Shown: positions 62,070 through 64,000 of the stretch, one piece after another
How the letters are laid out: every line of letters begins with the position of its first letter
Numbering within the stretch: position 1 is the stretch's first letter
The notes under the pieces: model-generated
Databases searched by the model: none
What the model saw: the letters and a program-made list of their open reading frames with translations, nothing else
Told to the model about the DNA's origin: nothing
Source of the DNA: Spirometra erinaceieuropaei
Lineage: Eukaryota; Platyhelminthes; Cestoda; Diphyllobothriidea; Diphyllobothriidae
DNA length: 64,000 nt
Reading direction: 5' to 3'
NCBI GenBank assembly: GCA_902702965.1
Contig: CACRXP010001159.1
Coordinates: 76,069-140,068, forward strand
Position numbers and translations under genes: made by a program

Positions 62070-62615
62070 GAGTGCGCTATTTGCGGACTGCAGTTTTCAT
62101 GCGACCACACGCCCGCTATAAATAGTAGTTCTCAGATTCATCGGTAGGGCCTGTATTTGATGCTTGCTGATCCGCACAGCAGTCGCTAATTACCGCAATG
62201 CTATCGCCATTGTGATAATGACTCGGCAATTTGGCTTGCTGGCACAGGAACTGTCAGACGTCTGAGTCGCTGCCGCATGGCTACTCTGTCCAGACTAAGT
62301 TCCGGCGCAAAATATCGGGACGGAAGATCATTGTAGACTGCCTGGGAGCCGGAGAGCCGTGGCTGAAGCAGATCGCGCCTCAGGTGGTTGTCGCCTCTTG
62401 TGAGGATTTTGGCCTCGTCAAACTTGAAGTTATGGCTAGGGTCCATCAAATGGGCGGCGAAATGAGAGCTTGCGTCTTTCCTCCCTCCTCCTCACTGCTG
62501 CAGCATTTTCAGATATGCGCGTCCGCAGTCATGTCCCGAGTCCTCTGACATAATTGCTCAGTCCATAGCTGCACTAGACCCAGTAAACAACTCCAGGCGT
62601 CTCCTGTCTCCATCC
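62026..62615 (-). mobile_element. PLE lineage-A fragment, copy near right end
   Basis: On the - strand: decayed RT-nuclease linker (about 62,615-62,560), then HNFKFDEAKILTRGDNHLRR and DLLQPRLSGSQ (62,449-62,330), then the tail and ribozyme. It parallels FKFQEAEILTRGDNRLSRELL of the intact copy. One frame is open over 82 codons (62,201-62,449). Confidence 0.75.
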
Positions 62616-62734
62616 GACACAATTTCCGTCCCTCAAGTTTACCTAAACGTCGCTTGAGACTCCGATCATGAAAAGTTGGAGACCAGGAGTCAAACTGTAA
62701 GGCAGGCTGTGGAATGTTCGAGAGAAATACCATT

Positions 62735-63885
62735 TTGGCACAAATCTGTCAGTCAAAGGAGGTGCAAAATAACAGATAGAGATGGATCTAATGCCACTCA
62801 GTCTCCAACCGCCAGTAGTACGCAAAACACGTATGTACAGCCGGGGAGCGGGAGGGGGGGGGGCGATGGAGCGGACGGGGTAAAAAAACCTGATGACCGG
62901 TGGGGAGAGAGGAGACACAGGGAGAATTTCCGCCAGCCGCAATGGTATGCACAGACGGGGTGAATGGACCTCAGACCAGAAACAAAAGAAGAAAGATAGG
63001 GGAAGGATGAATCACAAGGGGGGGAGGAGGTTGACTAAGACTGAGTTAACCCAGGCCCAGTCGCGAATGCAGGTAGGGGATTTCCGGCAGCTTGATGTCC
63101 TTCAGTTTTTGCGGTATGTTCAGGTCCTTGACTGCAGATACCGCCCTTGCCGGGGTGGCGGAGAGGGTGTTTTGCTGAGTAAAAAAAGCAGAAGGAGAGC
63201 GGTTAGACGTCAGAAAAGTCAGAACTGCAGCCAGCTGTAGAGACTCGACTGAAAGCAGGTAATTTGGTGAGCCAGGGTATGTCATGCCAGAATGTCGACT
63301 TTAAAAGCCGCGTCTTTCCAGTCACCTGCAAAAACACTTAAAATGGCTGCTCAGGTCGTGGGCGTGTTTCCAATTCCATTTCGAGGCCCTTTTAAATTCC
63401 AACATATTTTCACGCACAAAGGCGTCCTTGTAGACATTTTCTAGGGAATTACCGATTCGGCAAATTTTCTGCTTTGAAATGACACCCTCCAGTTTTTTAA
63501 AGAAAAGCTTTTCCGATTCCCAAGTAATTTCAAATTCAACCTGCCATTGGACTCGAGTTTAGGGTTGAAAACATACGAGATGAACACCTTCCATTTAATG
63601 AAAGCCATACATTTCGCAATGTATATTGACCACGTTGTGTATTCCACAGATACGACGCTGTTTAAACAGACGTCCTATTGTCTTGAGCATCGAAGAACAA
63701 CGGGGGAAACTCGTACTACTTAAGCAGGCATTATTTTGGCAAACATCTGGTACCGCCCACTTTCCCCCACTCATCTTCAAGGTTGGAAAATCGATCGCAG
63801 CCTCGAGCGCACAAGGTCCACTCCTCCAAATCGGTTCGCCTGACGAAAAGGACGCTAGAAGTTCAAACATTCCCCAATAAAAGCG
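62735..63885. other. No recognisable gene; possible family-A fragment
   Basis: Purine-rich at 62,830-63,050, which leaves long frames open on both strands without any domain. At about 63,480-63,580 the order TTTTCCGATTCCCAAGTAAT, CAACCTGCCATTGGACTCGA, GGGTTGAAAACA weakly follows an internal part of the palindromic element (38,700-38,800). I rate that match low. Confidence 0.35.
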
Positions 63886-63887
63886 AA

Positions 63888-64000
63888 AAGACGAGTCCCA
63901 GGAAGCAGTCTTGAAGAAGAAGACACGATCGCCGGGACAAGAGCTTTATTAGCCTGACGTTTCGGATTCCTCCTCGAATCCATCATCAGAGACATAAGCA
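63888..64000 (-). mobile_element. PLE lineage-A terminal repeat, cut by the window edge
   Basis: CGAGTCCCAGGAAGCAGT, GAAGAAGAAGACACGATCGC, GGGACAAGAGCTTTATT, then the hammerhead. On the - strand the element body would continue to the right beyond the window, so a longer PLE may lie there. Confidence 0.8.
63951..63994 (-). ncRNA. Hammerhead ribozyme, core intact
   Basis: On the - strand: TGTCT, CTGATGA, T, GGATTC, loop GAGGAG, GAATCC, GAAA, CGTC, AGGCT. Stem II has 6 perfect pairs; stem I has 4 pairs. Same architecture as 17,438-17,481. Confidence 0.83.

Noticed and set aside
1..64000. CRISPR arrays, operons, bacterial promoters or ribosome binding sites
   Set aside because: The gene structure is eukaryotic with spliceosomal introns; no regularly spaced short repeats were seen.

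Overview
Kind of organism. This is eukaryotic DNA, almost certainly from a flatworm. I read one clear host gene, an aromatic-L-amino-acid decarboxylase (AADC/DDC) on the + strand. It is cut into at least 11 coding exons over about 19 kb. Two of its introns are only 44 and 43 bp, while others exceed 4 kb. Everything else recognisable is repetitive DNA: Penelope-like elements (PLEs) with GIY-YIG endonuclease and hammerhead-ribozyme motifs, a LINE reverse transcriptase, tRNA-derived SINEs and several inverted-repeat DNA elements. Tiny introns mixed with repeat-filled giant ones, plus abundant PLEs, suggest a large-genome platyhelminth. A tapeworm is my best guess, but the sequence alone does not prove it. 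I see no operons, CRISPR arrays or prokaryotic genes.

Layout. 0.8-3.6 kb: a decayed PLE on the - strand, with an intron-like segment that contains a tRNA-like sequence. 3.6-12.7 kb: mostly unrecognised DNA with two inverted-repeat elements and repeat fragments. 12.7-13.9 kb: a dead LINE reverse transcriptase on the - strand. 16.6-17.5 kb: the best-preserved PLE piece, an intact GIY-YIG frame bracketed by two intact hammerhead motifs in opposite orientation. 22.7-26.7 kb: a PLE interrupted by a SINE, whose 3' end starts a 1.65-kb unit present twice in tandem. 28.1-30.5 kb: a 1-kb palindromic element split by a PLE of a second lineage. 32.4-39.1 kb: three more palindromic elements and one possible terminal exon of an unknown gene. 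39.2-59.1 kb: the AADC gene, its introns filled with inverted-repeat elements, a SINE, a 178-bp palindrome, telomere-like tracts and copies of an interspersed repeat. 59.1-64 kb: more repeat copies, PLE fragments and a hammerhead at the right edge.

How it works together. The AADC exons join in frame and keep the pyridoxal-phosphate (PLP) lysine, the HVDAAYAG and PHK motifs, the catalytic-loop tyrosine and a glycine where histidine decarboxylase has serine. The product should decarboxylate DOPA and/or 5-hydroxytryptophan to make dopamine or serotonin. All else is transposon-derived. The nested insertions (PLE into palindromic element, SINE into PLE, PLE tail inside a tandem duplication) give a partial order of events.
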